64,000 nucleotides of DNA, from the NCBI RefSeq assembly GCF_947499295.1, contig NZ_CANMNP010000014.1, positions 1 through 64,000 on the forward strand, in the 5' to 3' direction. The stretch is from an uncultured Roseibium sp. (GTDB taxonomy: Bacteria > Pseudomonadota > Alphaproteobacteria > Rhizobiales > Stappiaceae). The position numbers and the translations under genes are program-made. Of the stretch, positions 36,672-46,474 are shown piece by piece. Under the pieces are notes generated by a model. That model ran no database searches and was not told where the DNA came from. It worked only from the letters and a program-made list of their open reading frames with translations. Every line of letters begins with the position of its first letter. Position 1 is the first letter of the stretch.

Positions 36672-37796
36672 ATGAACGAGATGAGCAAAGTGAACGAAGC
36701 CGGAAACCGTCCGCAGCCGAAAGCCGGTGTTTTGGATATTGCAGCCTACGTCCCGGGCAAATCCAAAGGCAGTCATGGCAAGACCGTTCATAAGCTTTCT
36801 TCCAACGAAACCCCTCTTGGCACCAGCGCAGCGGTCAGTCCGGCGGTCGATCATGTGATCCGGAATCTGGAGCTTTATCCGGATGGCGCGGCCACCGAAC
36901 TGCGGGACGCCATTGGAGACATCTATGGTCTCAATCCTGACAGGATCATTTGTGGTGCGGGCTCCGACGAAGTCCTGAGCATGCTGGCATATGCCTATCT
37001 CGCTCCGGGTGACGAGGCCATCTATTCCGAGCATGGATTTCTGGTTTACGACATTGCCATCCGCGCCGCCGGCGCCACACCGGTCGTTGCGCCGGAGGCC
37101 GGGCTTTCGACCGATGTCGATGCGATCCTGGAACGGGTGACGGACAGGACCAAAATGGTCTTCATAGCCAACCCCAACAACCCGACCGGAACATATCTTC
37201 CATATGAGGAAGTCAAACGGCTGCATGAGAGCCTGCCTGCTCACGTGCTTCTGGTACTCGATGCGGCCTATGGCGAATACGTACGGCGCAATGACTACGA
37301 GAGCGGCATTGAACTGGCTGCAACTTCAGAAAATGTCTTCATGACCCGAACCTTTTCCAAGATCTACGGCCTTGCAAACCTGCGGGTTGGATGGGGATTC
37401 GGCCCGGCCCATATCATCGATGCACTGAACAGGATCCGCGGCCCGTTCAACATGTCCGGAGTTGCGATTGCGGCAGGTGTTGCTGCCGTTAGAGATCGGG
37501 ATTTTGTCGCCAAGTCGGTGGAGCACAACGAAAAATGGCTGCCTTGGGTCACTGAAGAACTGGAAAAAATCGGCCTTAAGGTGACACCAAGCGTCGGCAA
37601 CTTCGTACTGGTGCACTTTCCCGACCGGGACGGCCAGCGTGCCAAGGACGCGGACGCCTATTTGCTGGAGCGGGGCTGTGTCCTGCGCATGGTCGGGAAT
37701 TACGGCCTGCCCAACGCGATCCGCATGACAATCGGTTCAGAAGAAGCCAACCGAACGGTTGTGGCCCATCTCAGGGATTTCCTGACAAACCGCTGA
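36672..37796 (+). CDS. hisC: Histidinol-phosphate/aromatic aminotransferase
   Basis: The 374-residue fold-I PLP enzyme has [11 protein letters not shown] at the N-terminus, the [10 protein letters not shown] motif near residue 167, the Asp-Ala-Tyr cofactor motif LDAAYGEY, and the Schiff-base lysine in [18 protein letters not shown]. Its place between chorismate mutase and cyclohexadienyl dehydrogenase genes suggests that it also transaminates aromatic amino-acid precursors, as known for this gene order. Spacing to its neighbours is 32 and 24 bp. Confidence 0.9.
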   Translation: MNEMSKVNEAGNRPQPKAGVLDIAAYVPGKSKGSHGKTVHKLSSNETPLGTSAAVSPAVDHVIRNLELYPDGAATELRDAIGDIYGLNPDRIICGAGSDEVLSMLAYAYLAPGDEAIYSEHGFLVYDIAIRAAGATPVVAPEAGLSTDVDAILERVTDRTKMVFIANPNNPTGTYLPYEEVKRLHESLPAHVLLVLDAAYGEYVRRNDYESGIELAATSENVFMTRTFSKIYGLANLRVGWGFGPAHIIDALNRIRGPFNMSGVAIAAGVAAVRDRDFVAKSVEHNEKWLPWVTEELEKIGLKVTPSVGNFVLVHFPDRDGQRAKDADAYLLERGCVLRMVGNYGLPNAIRMTIGSEEANRTVVAHLRDFLTNR

Positions 37797-37820
37797 CAGA
37801 CAGAAAGCAGACAACTCCCG

Positions 37821-38759
37821 ATGACTGGCGCCCCCCTTTTTGAGCGCATGGCCCTGATCGGCATTGGCCTGATCGGGTCGTCGATCGCACAGACCGCACG
37901 GCAACGCGGCCTGGTCAAGGAAATCGCGATTTCCACTCGCTCGCCCGCCACATTGCAACGGGCGGAAGAGCTTGAGCTCGGCGACTTCTATTCGGTCGAT
38001 GCCGCTCAGGCCGTTGACGGCGCTGATCTCGTGATCTTGTGTGTGCCCGTTGGTGCCAACGAAGCGGTAGCCAAGTGGATTTCGCCTGTGCTCAAGACCG
38101 GTGCCATATTAACCGATGTCGGCTCCACCAAGCAGTCCGTCGTGGATCAGGTAAGCCCGCACGTCCCCAAGGGTGTGCATTTCATCCCAGGCCATCCGAT
38201 TGCAGGCACAGAACAATCCGGTCCCGACGCAGGTTTCCCGACCCTTTTCGATCAACGTTGGTGCATCCTGACGCCACCTGCAGGTACGGATCAGACCGCG
38301 TTGGAAAAGCTGTCCGCTTTCTGGCAGGAGTGTGGCTCAAACGTCGACCTGATGGATCCGAAACATCACGATCTTGTACTGGCGATCGTATCGCATCTGC
38401 CCCATCTGATCGCTTACAATATTGTCGGCACCGCCGATGACCTGGAAACGGTGACCAAGTCCCAGGTCATCAAATATTCCGCATCCGGTTTTCGGGATTT
38501 TACCCGCCTGGCCGCCTCGGACCCGACGATGTGGCGGGACGTCTGCCTGAACAACAAGGAAGCGATCCTGGAGATGCTTTCGCGTTTTTCAGAAGACCTT
38601 TCGGCCATGCAGCGCGCAATCCGCTGGGGTGACGGCGACACGCTCTTTGACCTGTTCACGCGCACGCGTGGCATCCGGCGCTCCATCATCGAGGCCGGAC
38701 AGGAAACAGACGTGCCGGACTTCGGCCGTCATGTCGCGGACACGCGTCAGGACGATTGA
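37821..38759 (+). CDS. tyrC: Prephenate/arogenate (cyclohexadienyl) dehydrogenase
   Basis: The 312-residue NAD-dependent enzyme starts with the Rossmann motif LIGIGLIGSSIAQTARQRG and has VGSTKQSVVDQ, FIPGHPIAGTEQSGPDAG with the catalytic His region, and the helical C-terminal dimerisation domain with ASGFRDFTRLAASDPTMW. It oxidatively decarboxylates prephenate or arogenate for tyrosine synthesis. It ends the chorismate mutase-hisC-tyrC unit and is convergent with the prenyl synthase gene. Confidence 0.9.
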   Translation: MTGAPLFERMALIGIGLIGSSIAQTARQRGLVKEIAISTRSPATLQRAEELELGDFYSVDAAQAVDGADLVILCVPVGANEAVAKWISPVLKTGAILTDVGSTKQSVVDQVSPHVPKGVHFIPGHPIAGTEQSGPDAGFPTLFDQRWCILTPPAGTDQTALEKLSAFWQECGSNVDLMDPKHHDLVLAIVSHLPHLIAYNIVGTADDLETVTKSQVIKYSASGFRDFTRLAASDPTMWRDVCLNNKEAILEMLSRFSEDLSAMQRAIRWGDGDTLFDLFTRTRGIRRSIIEAGQETDVPDFGRHVADTRQDD

Positions 38760-38769
38760 GCGATCTGCA

Positions 38770-39681
38770 TCAGTTTGAACGTTTGACGATGTAGTCCGCC
38801 AGAGCGGTCAGAACGTCAGCCCGTCCGCCATAAGGTTCAAGCAGTGTTTCCGCATCTTTGGAGAGGCGGTCCAGTTCTTCTTTGGTCTTGTCGACACCCC
38901 AGAGGCCGACAAGTGTGGCCTTTCCGGCTTCGGCATCCTTGCCTGTTGCCTTTCCCATGGTTTCCGCGCTCGCCTCAACATCCAGGAGATCATCTGCCAG
39001 TTGAAAGGCGAGACCTGTGATTTCTCCAAAACGGGTAAGGCGGTCCAGATCGCTTTCTCCTGCGTTGGCGAGAACCGCTCCCGCCCAACATGCATAGCGC
39101 AGCAAGGCTCCGGTTTTCATGGATTGCAGCTGCCGGATGTCGGCCTCACTTCGATCCAGATGCTCAGATTCAAGATCGATCATCTGACCGCCCGCCATGC
39201 CGCCGACACCTGAAGCTCTTGCAAGCCCACGCGAAAGTCTCAGGAGTACGGAAGGATCGTCGTGAACACCTTCTCCTGCAATAACGTCAAACGCCAGGGT
39301 CAGCAGCGCATCGCCTGCAAGAATAGCAGCGGCTTCGTCAAATGCCTTGTGCACGGTTGGCTGTCCACGGCGCAGGTCATCATCATCCATCGCCGGAAGG
39401 TCATCGTGGACGAGCGAATAACAGTGAACCAGCTCCAGCGCGCAGGCTGCCTCCACAACACCCTGGTCCGAGCGGCCGAACAGACTGGCCACTTCCAGGA
39501 CGAGGATGGGACGCAAGCGTTTGCCACCGTTCAAGGCACCATGACGCATTGCGGCCAGCAACCGTGGCGGCCGCATGGTCTCGGCGTCCAGCGTCGCGCC
39601 GTCCAGAATGCGCTCCAGAACAGTCTCCACGCGTCCAGCCTGCGCTGCCAGATGCTGCTTCAAGTCAAAGGTCACATTCAA
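38770..39681 (-). CDS. ispA: Short-chain polyprenyl (farnesyl) diphosphate synthase
   Basis: The 303-residue all-helical enzyme condenses IPP with allylic diphosphates. The first Asp-rich motif is in LVHDDLPAMDDDDLRRG (about residue 90) and the second in FQLADDLLDVEA (about 230). GGKRLRPILVLE precedes the first. Length and motif spacing match IspA-type farnesyl or geranyl synthases. A gene for Xse small subunit or Dxs is not adjacent, so the C15 product is by family only. It is divergent from cfa. Confidence 0.9.
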   Translation of the reverse strand: MNVTFDLKQHLAAQAGRVETVLERILDGATLDAETMRPPRLLAAMRHGALNGGKRLRPILVLEVASLFGRSDQGVVEAACALELVHCYSLVHDDLPAMDDDDLRRGQPTVHKAFDEAAAILAGDALLTLAFDVIAGEGVHDDPSVLLRLSRGLARASGVGGMAGGQMIDLESEHLDRSEADIRQLQSMKTGALLRYACWAGAVLANAGESDLDRLTRFGEITGLAFQLADDLLDVEASAETMGKATGKDAEAGKATLVGLWGVDKTKEELDRLSKDAETLLEPYGGRADVLTALADYIVKRSN

Positions 39682-39812
39682 CTCCAGAACAACTTTTTAA
39701 AAGTTCGGGTTTCCCTGATACCAATTCTCTGTATCGTCAAGGCGCGAATTTGAAAAACTGGCAGCTGTATTAATCGCCGGTCTGTTTTGGTTTCGGGTTG
39801 GGAGACTGTTTT

Positions 39813-41027
39813 ATGAGATTGCTGTCAGGTCTGTTGCGGTCCTTTATCAAGCGTGGGCGTATGCGTGTCTTCGATGCTGGCGGAACGCTGCATGAATTCG
39901 GATCGGGTAATGACGGACCAACGGTCACGATCCGTCTGCACGACAAGAAGCTCCATAGATCCCTTTTTCTGAATCCCGAACTGGCAGCTGGAGAGGCCTA
40001 TATGGACGGGTCCCTCACCATGGAAGAGGGTTCGACCTGTTACGATTTCATGTTTCTGTTTTCGATCAACAGAGCGCCGCTTGGTGCGCACCCGGTTCAA
40101 GGCCTGTTGCGCAAGGGCTGGAAAGCCTTTCGGCGGCGCCATCAGCAAAACAGCGTTGAACGGGCAAAGACGCAGGCCCGTCATCACTATGATCTTTCCA
40201 CTGAGCTCTACCGGCTCTTTCTGGATGAAGGGCTGAACTACAGCTGCGCCTATTACACAAGTCCGGATGAAAGTCTTGAAAGCGCACAGACTGCAAAACT
40301 GACCCACCTGGTTGCTAAACTCGATCTTGAACCGGACATGGAAGTGCTTGAGATCGGTGGCGGTTGGGGTTCACTTGCCATACGCATGGCAGAAGCCGGG
40401 GCCCGCGTGACATCGCTGAACGTCTCGCCGGAACAGGTCAAGATTGCCGAAGAACGCGTTCGTGCCGCCGGCTTGGAAGACAGGGTTACCTTTGTCCTCA
40501 AAGACTATCGTGAGTTTGAAGGCCAGTTCGACCGTGTCATTTCAGTCGGCATGATGGAACATGTCGGCATCGGCCACCTTGACGACTATTTCGGTAAAAT
40601 CAGGTCCTGTCTGACGGAACGGGGCTATGCGGTGATCCACTCCATTGGCCGCATGACGCCACCTGGCACGACGGGCCCCTTCATTCGCAAATACATTTTC
40701 CCGGGCGGATACGTACCCGCGCTGTCGGAGGTATTCGCTTCGACAGAGAGGCTGGGGCTTTGGGTCTGCGATGCAGAAATACTGCGTCTGCATTATTACT
40801 ACACCATTCGCGATTGGCGCCGTCGCTTCGAAGCCCAGCGTATCGCGGCCACCGCCCTTTACGACGACGCGTTCTGCCGTATGTGGGAATTTTACCTTTG
40901 TGCTGTTGAACTCGGTTTCTTTCACGGGTCAAACATGGTTTTTCAGCTTCTCCTGTCGAAAGAGCGGGACGCGGTTCCGATTATCCGGGACTTTATCGTG
41001 GACAATGAACGGGCTTTGAATGGCTAG
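39813..41027 (+). CDS. cfa: Cyclopropane-fatty-acyl-phospholipid synthase
   Basis: The 404-residue SAM enzyme methylenates unsaturated acyl chains of membrane phospholipids. It has LNPELAAGEAYMDGSLTMEEG in the N-terminal domain, ARHHYDLSTELYRLFLDEGLNYSCAYY at about residues 130-156 (shown in part), the SAM motif VLEIGGGWGSLAIRMAE, and the C-terminal MTPPGTTGPFIRKYIFPGGY. ATG at 39813 after GGGAG is preferred to TTG 39798. The last 8 bp overlap the start of mtgA. Confidence 0.92.
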   Translation: MRLLSGLLRSFIKRGRMRVFDAGGTLHEFGSGNDGPTVTIRLHDKKLHRSLFLNPELAAGEAYMDGSLTMEEGSTCYDFMFLFSINRAPLGAHPVQGLLRKGWKAFRRRHQQNSVERAKTQARHHYDLSTELYRLFLDEGLNYSCAYYTSPDESLESAQTAKLTHLVAKLDLEPDMEVLEIGGGWGSLAIRMAEAGARVTSLNVSPEQVKIAEERVRAAGLEDRVTFVLKDYREFEGQFDRVISVGMMEHVGIGHLDDYFGKIRSCLTERGYAVIHSIGRMTPPGTTGPFIRKYIFPGGYVPALSEVFASTERLGLWVCDAEILRLHYYYTIRDWRRRFEAQRIAATALYDDAFCRMWEFYLCAVELGFFHGSNMVFQLLLSKERDAVPIIRDFIVDNERALNG

Positions 41028-41760
41028 AACAAGAGCGACCGGAGGTGGACCGGGCGCGCGCAAAACATCGACGAAGAAGCGTTCCTTCTGGGCGCTCCTG
41101 CGCAAATGGTTGGTTCGCCTCGTTCTCCTTGCCATTGTTCTGCCCCCGCTTCTGACGGTCATTTATTCTGTCGTGCCGCCGGTGAGCACGCTCATGATCG
41201 GTCGCTATGCGCAGCTGCTCTGGGTGGATCGGCAATGGGTGCCTCTGGAGCGCATCTCGCCAAACCTCGTGAAATCGGTCATCACATCCGAGGACAGTGG
41301 CTTTTGCGAAAATGACGGCGTTGAATGGGATGCGCTGCAGGATCAGGTCGAAGCACTGAGCGAAGGCGAACGGCCGCGTGGCGCCAGTACGATCACAATG
41401 CAGACTGCGAAGAATCTCTTTCTCTGGGGGGACCGGTCATATGTACGCAAAGCACTTGAACTGCCACTGGCGCTGATGCTGGATGCGATCCTCACCAAAA
41501 GGCGAGTTCTGGAGATCTATCTCAATATCGCCGAATGGGGCGAAGGCGTCTTCGGCGCTGAGGCGGCAGCGCAAGCCTGGTTCGGCAAACCTGCAAAGGA
41601 CCTGACCAGGGTAGAAGCGGCAAGACTGGCAACGGCTCTGCCAAATCCGCTTGCGCGCAACCCGGCAAATCCCTCGTCCGGGCACCGCCGTCTGGCGTCG
41701 ACCAACCTTGCCAGGGTGAAGTCTGCGGGCCCCATATTCGGCTGCGTTCTGGACAAATAA
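41020..41760 (+). CDS. mtgA: Monofunctional peptidoglycan glycosyltransferase
   Basis: The 246-residue protein has a short basic N-terminus, one membrane helix at about 30-55, and a GT51 domain with the catalytic Glu in VITSEDSGFCENDG. The motifs GASTITMQTAKNLFLW and RRVLEIYLNIAEWGEGVFGAE follow. It polymerises lipid II in the periplasm. It overlaps cfa by 8 bp. The protein is complete at the C-terminus. Confidence 0.92.
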   Translation: MARTRATGGGPGARKTSTKKRSFWALLRKWLVRLVLLAIVLPPLLTVIYSVVPPVSTLMIGRYAQLLWVDRQWVPLERISPNLVKSVITSEDSGFCENDGVEWDALQDQVEALSEGERPRGASTITMQTAKNLFLWGDRSYVRKALELPLALMLDAILTKRRVLEIYLNIAEWGEGVFGAEAAAQAWFGKPAKDLTRVEAARLATALPNPLARNPANPSSGHRRLASTNLARVKSAGPIFGCVLDK

Positions 41761-41943
41761 TCCTGTTTGGTTGAAGCCAACGACAGGCAAGTCCCGGTCG
41801 AACCAAGAATTTTTTGTCTATGGGGTGGCAAAATGCCGGAGTTGCCTGTATAACGCCGCGCATTCCAATGCACTGCGTGCTGCCACGCCCCGGGCTTACC
41901 CGGTCCGGGCCGCGCGGTTATGGACCACGGAGAAACAAATAAA

Positions 41944-42129
41944 ATGGCCGTTCCAAAGAGAAAAACCTCGCGCATGAAGCGCGGTTTTCGCCGTTCCACG
42001 GACGCCCTCAAGCAGCCGACTTACGTCGAGGACAAAGATTCGGGCGAATTGCGCCGCCCGCATCACGTTGACCTGAAGACCGGCATGTACCGGGGCCGTC
42101 AGATCATGACCCCGAAAGAAGACGCATAA
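41944..42129 (+). CDS. rpmF: 50S ribosomal protein L32
   Basis: The 61-residue protein starts [20 protein letters not shown], diagnostic for L32, and ends with the alphaproteobacterial tail [11 protein letters not shown]. It lacks the zinc-binding cysteine pairs found in some L32 proteins. The start at 41944 follows GGAGAAACAAATAAA. A strong terminator follows at 42176-42212. Confidence 0.97.
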   Translation: MAVPKRKTSRMKRGFRRSTDALKQPTYVEDKDSGELRRPHHVDLKTGMYRGRQIMTPKEDA

Positions 42130-42175
42130 CAGCGTTTTTCTAAGGGCGGATCGCCGCTCGGCAAACCAGGATTGA

Positions 42176-42212
42176 GGCTGGCACTGTTTCGACAGGCCGG
42201 CCTTTTTCTTTT
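42176..42212 (+). terminator. Rho-independent terminator of rpmF
   Basis: GGCTGGC (42176-42182) pairs with GCCGGCC (42196-42202), and an inner CTGT/ACAG stem closes a TTCG tetraloop (42188-42191), with one bulged A. A T-rich tract, TTTTTCTTTT, follows directly. Confidence 0.85.
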
Positions 42213-42292
42213 GGCTTGAAATCGCCGGGATGTTGGTGTCAGGTCGGGTCCATTCCGCCCGGACAGGGCCAGACTTACCGGGAGTCGCATCA

Positions 42293-42715
42293 ATGCGCCT
42301 GTTTTCTGCCATTCCTTTCACCTTGTTCAGTTTGCTGATTTACAACGGCTTTGCCTTCACCGTCGGAGCTGCGGATCCAGGCTTCTGGTCGCAACCGATC
42401 ATCACTATCGCCATGGTTTCAGGCGCAACCTTCCAGCTACTCGCCAGCGACCTCCTAATTACGATTGGCCTCTTTTTCCTGTTCATCGAAATTCTGAAGG
42501 CAACGCGCATAGGCACCACGGCCCTGCTCGACCACATGTTTTCAGTGCTCGTATTCGTTGCTTATCTGGTCGAATTTCTCGTGCTGCAACAAGCAGCAAC
42601 ATCCCTGTTCTTCATATTGATGGCGATCTCCCTGATTGACGTAATCGCAGGGTTCTCGATCTCCATCACCGGTGCACGCCGGGATGTTTCCTTCGGTCAT
42701 GACGGCATGCACTGA
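42293..42715 (+). CDS. Small integral membrane protein
   Basis: The 140-residue protein has four predicted membrane helices (about residues 5-28, 35-65, 80-103 and 107-127) and a short polar tail ending DVSFGHDGMH. It looks like the uncharacterised hydrophobic proteins often found after rpmF in alphaproteobacteria, but I cannot name a family. ATG at 42293 is preceded by GGGAGTC. It is separated from rpmF by a terminator and so has its own promoter. Confidence 0.7.
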   Translation: MRLFSAIPFTLFSLLIYNGFAFTVGAADPGFWSQPIITIAMVSGATFQLLASDLLITIGLFFLFIEILKATRIGTTALLDHMFSVLVFVAYLVEFLVLQQAATSLFFILMAISLIDVIAGFSISITGARRDVSFGHDGMH

Positions 42716-42811
42716 TGAATGCGTGCCAAGGCACGCACTCGAATTTAGTCTGATCGAGTAAGAACAGGAACTGGGCCGGCAGCCTCAGCCAGGGTGATCC
42801 CGGCAAAGCCG

Positions 42812-43453
42812 TCAATCGTCCTCGTCGTCTTCGACAATCGCATGTTTTTGAATGAGGGGCAGCTGCGAGAGCGTGAAAAGCAATGTGATCGGCATAATGC
42901 CGAACACCTTGAAGTTGACCCAGAAGTCGGTTGAAAAATTGCGCCAAACGATCTCATTGATCGCCGCCAGCACAAAGAAGAAAATGCCCCAGCGCAGCGT
43001 CAGCTTGCGCCAGCCTTCATCGGTAAGTTTGAAAGCACTGTCAAAGACATATCCAAGCAGCGCTTTTCCGAATACCAACCCCAAGAGCAGAATGGAACCG
43101 AACAGGCTATTAACGATGGTCGGCTTGAGTTTGATGAAAAGCTCGTCATGCAGCCAAAGGGTCAGAGCTCCAAACACAAGCACGACAACGCCCGACACCA
43201 GTGGCATGATCGGCAAACGCCTGGTGAGCCAGAGCGAGACTGTCAGCGAAATCGAGATGGCAACCATGAAGGCAGCTGTCGCCAGAAAAATCGGCTCGCC
43301 AATCGCCTGAAGCACAGGAAATGAAGCTGCCAGTTGTTCGCCTCGAGCGTTGAACAGGAAAAACACGCCGAGCGGGCCGAGTTCCAGTGCCAGCTTCAAA
43401 AGCGGCGACAATTCCTTCCGCGTCGGATCGTTCGGAGCGTGTTCAAGTTCCAT
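42812..43453 (-). CDS. yciB: Inner-membrane septation protein A (YciB/IspZ)
   Basis: The 213-residue protein has five or six membrane helices. The family pattern includes [20 protein letters not shown] at the start, [20 protein letters not shown] in the middle, and the [20 protein letters not shown] motif near the C-terminus. It is associated with intracellular septation and cell envelope integrity. FtsY, with which it is sometimes near, is distant here. The gene borders the AT-rich patch on its 5' side. Confidence 0.9.
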   Translation of the reverse strand: MELEHAPNDPTRKELSPLLKLALELGPLGVFFLFNARGEQLAASFPVLQAIGEPIFLATAAFMVAISISLTVSLWLTRRLPIMPLVSGVVVLVFGALTLWLHDELFIKLKPTIVNSLFGSILLLGLVFGKALLGYVFDSAFKLTDEGWRKLTLRWGIFFFVLAAINEIVWRNFSTDFWVNFKVFGIMPITLLFTLSQLPLIQKHAIVEDDEDD

Positions 43454-43721
43454 ATTGCCTCTTCTCCACTAGGGACTTCATCGGGACATAGGGTCTAGGA
43501 ACCGATGTGGTCAAGGCTCTCCACCCGAATAAAGAAAGCTTGTCAAATGTGGTGAATTGATTGGCACCGGACTTGGTCACGACACTATCGTCCCACAACA
43601 ATGAAAAAATGCACTCACATTGCAAATAATCTTCGATATTCGAAAATATACTTGCAGAGTATAAGTTGACCATCATAGTTGTGAGTATGATTCCATTATT
43701 TATTTAATAGCTATCTGCCTA

Positions 43722-44522
43722 TTGCCTTGGCTCTTATTGATCCCAGTACATTTTTTCCGCTGGAAAACAAGTTTGATACTGTGCATCGCACTTTTGTGTG
43801 GGTTTCTAGTACTTGGGCAGCTGAGTCCAAGGTATTCAGGGACCCGTCTATTCTGTCTAATTTGTTTCCTGTCAGTCACTTTAGGATTTGGCTGCACAAG
43901 TGCATTTATCGGCGTATCAAATGTCTTTTTGATGTTTAGCAAGAAAAAAAGGACGCTTGCCAAAGATAAATGGACATTGCGTTGGTGGGGAAAACTTGCT
44001 GTAGCTTTTTGGATATCCGCCTGTTTCGTATTTCTTGGATTTGTATCTCTCTCTTGGTCGACACAAAATTATGAGCATGCATTGGCCTTACACTCGGCTG
44101 TTGGACTGTGTGGCTTGTTGCTTGTTGGCCTTTGGTGGTGGTGGGCTTGGAAACGTCGGGCTTCGTTTAGGTTTTTGCGCCAGATGTGCTTGGGTGGTGG
44201 TGTCTCATTAGTTTTGCTGACTGCTTACAGCTGGTTCTTTTATCCACAACTCGTGATCGGGCAGGCAGAAATTGCAACTAGAATGTCACAGTTTTGTTTT
44301 TTTTCGCCCGGGTCGCGAAAATTCATCTTTTCCAAGAGGGCATTCACATTTCTGACTTCGCCAAAGCGTTTAAGCAGCGGCCATTTCTTTCTCTATTCCC
44401 AAGGGGCTGCCTGGGAATGGAGTTACCACGAACGCGCGTTTGTTCCCGAGATCAGTATAAGCAAGGGCAAGAATTACGATAATTGTATTGAGAAAAATAG
44501 ATTTGGAATGAAACAAAACTAA
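43722..44522 (+). CDS. Orphan membrane protein in an AT-rich patch
   Basis: The frame codes for about 266 residues with four or five hydrophobic helices, a WWWWAWKRR segment near residue 140, and a hydrophilic C-terminus. No family is recognised. The only standard start is TTG at 43722, with no ribosome-binding site. The open frame continues upstream in hydrophobic sequence (to 43665) without ATG, while an ATG at 43687 in another frame stops after six codons. Composition and codon use differ from neighbours. It may be a recently acquired gene or a 5'-damaged one. Confidence 0.45.
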   Translation: MPWLLLIPVHFFRWKTSLILCIALLCGFLVLGQLSPRYSGTRLFCLICFLSVTLGFGCTSAFIGVSNVFLMFSKKKRTLAKDKWTLRWWGKLAVAFWISACFVFLGFVSLSWSTQNYEHALALHSAVGLCGLLLVGLWWWWAWKRRASFRFLRQMCLGGGVSLVLLTAYSWFFYPQLVIGQAEIATRMSQFCFFSPGSRKFIFSKRAFTFLTSPKRLSSGHFFLYSQGAAWEWSYHERAFVPEISISKGKNYDNCIEKNRFGMKQN

Positions 44523-44725
44523 GAGTTCAAACTGAATGATTCAAAAATAGGCAGTGGCTATCACGGACTAAACAGCCGCAGTAATGGCATCCCCGATTGA
44601 TGTGAACTCCTAAAGTCAGATTGCAATGAATGAGTGGGCTTCGCAGCAAATTGAGGTGCTTGGGATGCACTCATCTGCTATCGCTTGGGAAGTGATTCTG
44701 AGATCAACCGCACAGGTAACCGCAC

Positions 44726-45454
44726 ATGCGTCTGTTTTTGATCTTGTGCCTTTTGCTATTGTCCTTCCCGGCGGCAGCGGCAAAGGTTGCCGTCAATTGG
44801 ACAGATCTGCCCGACCCCGGCTCAACCATCTTTGAAGACCCCTTCGCGGCCTTGAGCATTGCGGAACTTCGATCTCTTGGGACTGTACTGCGGCTGCGCA
44901 GCGAGCTTGAACAAACGACCCTTTCCGCAAATTCTGCTGCACAGACGAGAGAAAGACTTCAGCGCGAGGAAGCCAAACTTGCCGCATCCGGGGTACACAC
45001 GGACCGGTTATTGTCGCAACGCCACGAGATCGGAAAAAAGCGTGCAAAGGCGGCTCTTGCCGGCAATCCTGATCTTGATGGCAAGGAGGTTGTCATTTCC
45101 GGCTATGCCATTCCGGTTTTCGCACCTGGAACCAAAACGGTCACCGGAGGCTATCTTGTTCCGGAAGCCGGCATGTGCAGCCACATGCCTGCACCCGACC
45201 CCAATCAGATGATCCGCTATCAGATTGAGGAAGGCTTGAATGCCGAAGAAATCTATCAACCCGTGCAGTTGGTTGGCCGTTTGTCGTTGCGAACCACACG
45301 CCAGGAAATCACCTTGCTGGATGGCCAGGTGGACATGATTGCCGCGTTCGACATGGACGTTTCCGAAATTCGCGACCTGGATCGGCCAGAAAGATCGTCG
45401 GGCAACCGTTTCTTGAATTTTTTCACCGGACGCAAAGTGACGCCGCATCAATAA
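44726..45454 (+). CDS. Exported DUF3299 protein
   Basis: The 242-residue protein has a signal peptide (MRLFLILCLLLLSFPAAAAK), a helical charged middle with many Arg and Glu (residues 45-110), and a C-terminal DUF3299 domain with LDGKEVVISGYAIPVF and MCSHMPAPDPNQMI. It is probably periplasmic. The family is of unknown function and is often near transport systems. The CSH within MCSHMPAP could bind metal. A terminator follows. Confidence 0.8.
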   Translation: MRLFLILCLLLLSFPAAAAKVAVNWTDLPDPGSTIFEDPFAALSIAELRSLGTVLRLRSELEQTTLSANSAAQTRERLQREEAKLAASGVHTDRLLSQRHEIGKKRAKAALAGNPDLDGKEVVISGYAIPVFAPGTKTVTGGYLVPEAGMCSHMPAPDPNQMIRYQIEEGLNAEEIYQPVQLVGRLSLRTTRQEITLLDGQVDMIAAFDMDVSEIRDLDRPERSSGNRFLNFFTGRKVTPHQ

Positions 45455-45465
45455 CTGCGGCAAAG

Positions 45466-45492
45466 AAAAAGGCGCGATAAAAGCGCCTTTTT
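45466..45492. terminator. Bidirectional terminator
   Basis: AAAAAGGCGC (45466-45475) and GCGCCTTTTT (45483-45492) form a perfect 10-bp stem with a 7-base loop, giving a T-tract on both strands. It separates the DUF3299 gene from the convergent NTF2-like gene. Confidence 0.85.
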
Positions 45493-45543
45493 CGTCATTA
45501 GGGCGTTCATCTGCTACCGGTCAACGAGCCATGGACCGGACTT

Positions 45544-46005
45544 TCAACGCTGTTCCTCATGCTGATGCCACATGTCAGCGGCCACTTCCCAGCCTTGGTC
45601 GCCGGGTCGCAGGACATAGAGGAAAGTGCCCGTCGCATCCATGCCGGCGCTTTCAATCTTGGCATCGACCGATCCGATCATTACCGCAAGCGTTCCATCG
45701 TCAGACACAAAAAGCGTATCGATCGAATGACTGACGTCACCCTTGTTCGACGTAACGAACTCGAACAGCTTCCTGGGTTCTTCCAATCCTTTGACTGCAG
45801 GTTTTCCGGGCGCAATCCAGACTGTGTCGTCCGCGTAGAGCGACAGGATACCGGCTGCATCGTGGTTGGAGGCAGCTTCGTTAAAACGATCATTGAGGCC
45901 TTTCAGCGCTGCGATTGCGCCCTCCTGATCCGCCGACACGGCTAATGGTGCAACGGAGAGCACTAAAGCAATCGAAAAGCCTATAGTTCTCGATTTGAAA
46001 CTCAT
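45544..46005 (-). CDS. Exported NTF2-like (SgcJ/DUF4440-type) protein
   Basis: The 153-residue protein has a signal peptide (FSIALVLSVAPLAVSA) and an NTF2-like domain beginning ALKGLNDRFNEAASNHDAAGILSLYADD, the usual SgcJ/DUF4440 pattern. It ends in TGTFLYVLRPGDQGWEVAADMW. The function is unknown; such folds bind small ligands. The start at 46005 removes 32 unrelated residues. It lies about 70 bp downstream of a cytosolic NTF2-like gene and may be part of that transcript. Confidence 0.75.
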   Translation of the reverse strand: MSFKSRTIGFSIALVLSVAPLAVSADQEGAIAALKGLNDRFNEAASNHDAAGILSLYADDTVWIAPGKPAVKGLEEPRKLFEFVTSNKGDVSHSIDTLFVSDDGTLAVMIGSVDAKIESAGMDATGTFLYVLRPGDQGWEVAADMWHQHEEQR

Positions 46006-46078
46006 CTGATTAGTCCTGATTTTCTTGAAATGCAGATGCCCGACCCGTGAGCAGCCGGGCCCCTTCGAACCTGTTGGC

Positions 46079-46474
46079 CTAGGAAACAGGCCTTGTAACA
46101 ATCACTTCGCGCGTGATTTGCCAGCGGTCGTCCTGATTGACCAAATCAATACCGAGCGTGATCTGCTGATCTGGCCCGGTCAGTTCGTTGCGCCTGGAAA
46201 GCAGAACATGTGCCGTGTCACCATTGACGGAGACATGATGAAACTTGGCCCAGGTTCCTATTGCACCGTTGTTCTGTTCAAGCGTCGTCGTGACGGTTTC
46301 GGTCATTTGCTGCTTGTCCAGGACAATGGCTTTATCTTCCGGGCTCAGCATGATGACGGTCATGTCGTCATGATAGGTTTCATTTAGGATCGAAGCCGTG
46401 TTCGCCGAAACATTTTCGATCAGCCGCTCAATCACCGCTCTCACTGCCGTTGCCTGGTCGTCAGTTCTGGACAT
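46079..46474 (-). CDS. NTF2-like (SnoaL/DUF4440-type) protein
   Basis: The 131-residue cytosolic protein has the NTF2 fold pattern: RAVIERLIENVSANTASILNETYHDDM, then AKFHHVSVNGDTAHVLLSRR and a final DRWQITREVIVT. A GAGGAACACATC site precedes the ATG. It overlaps the peroxiredoxin-like gene by 14 bp, so both are probably co-translated. The ligand or reaction is unknown. Confidence 0.75.
   Translation of the reverse strand: MSRTDDQATAVRAVIERLIENVSANTASILNETYHDDMTVIMLSPEDKAIVLDKQQMTETVTTTLEQNNGAIGTWAKFHHVSVNGDTAHVLLSRRNELTGPDQQITLGIDLVNQDDRWQITREVIVTRPVS

Noticed and set aside
43443..43676. Minus-strand frame of 77 residues upstream of yciB
   Set aside because: It overlaps the yciB start, lies in AT-rich DNA, and shows no ribosome-binding site or recognised pattern.
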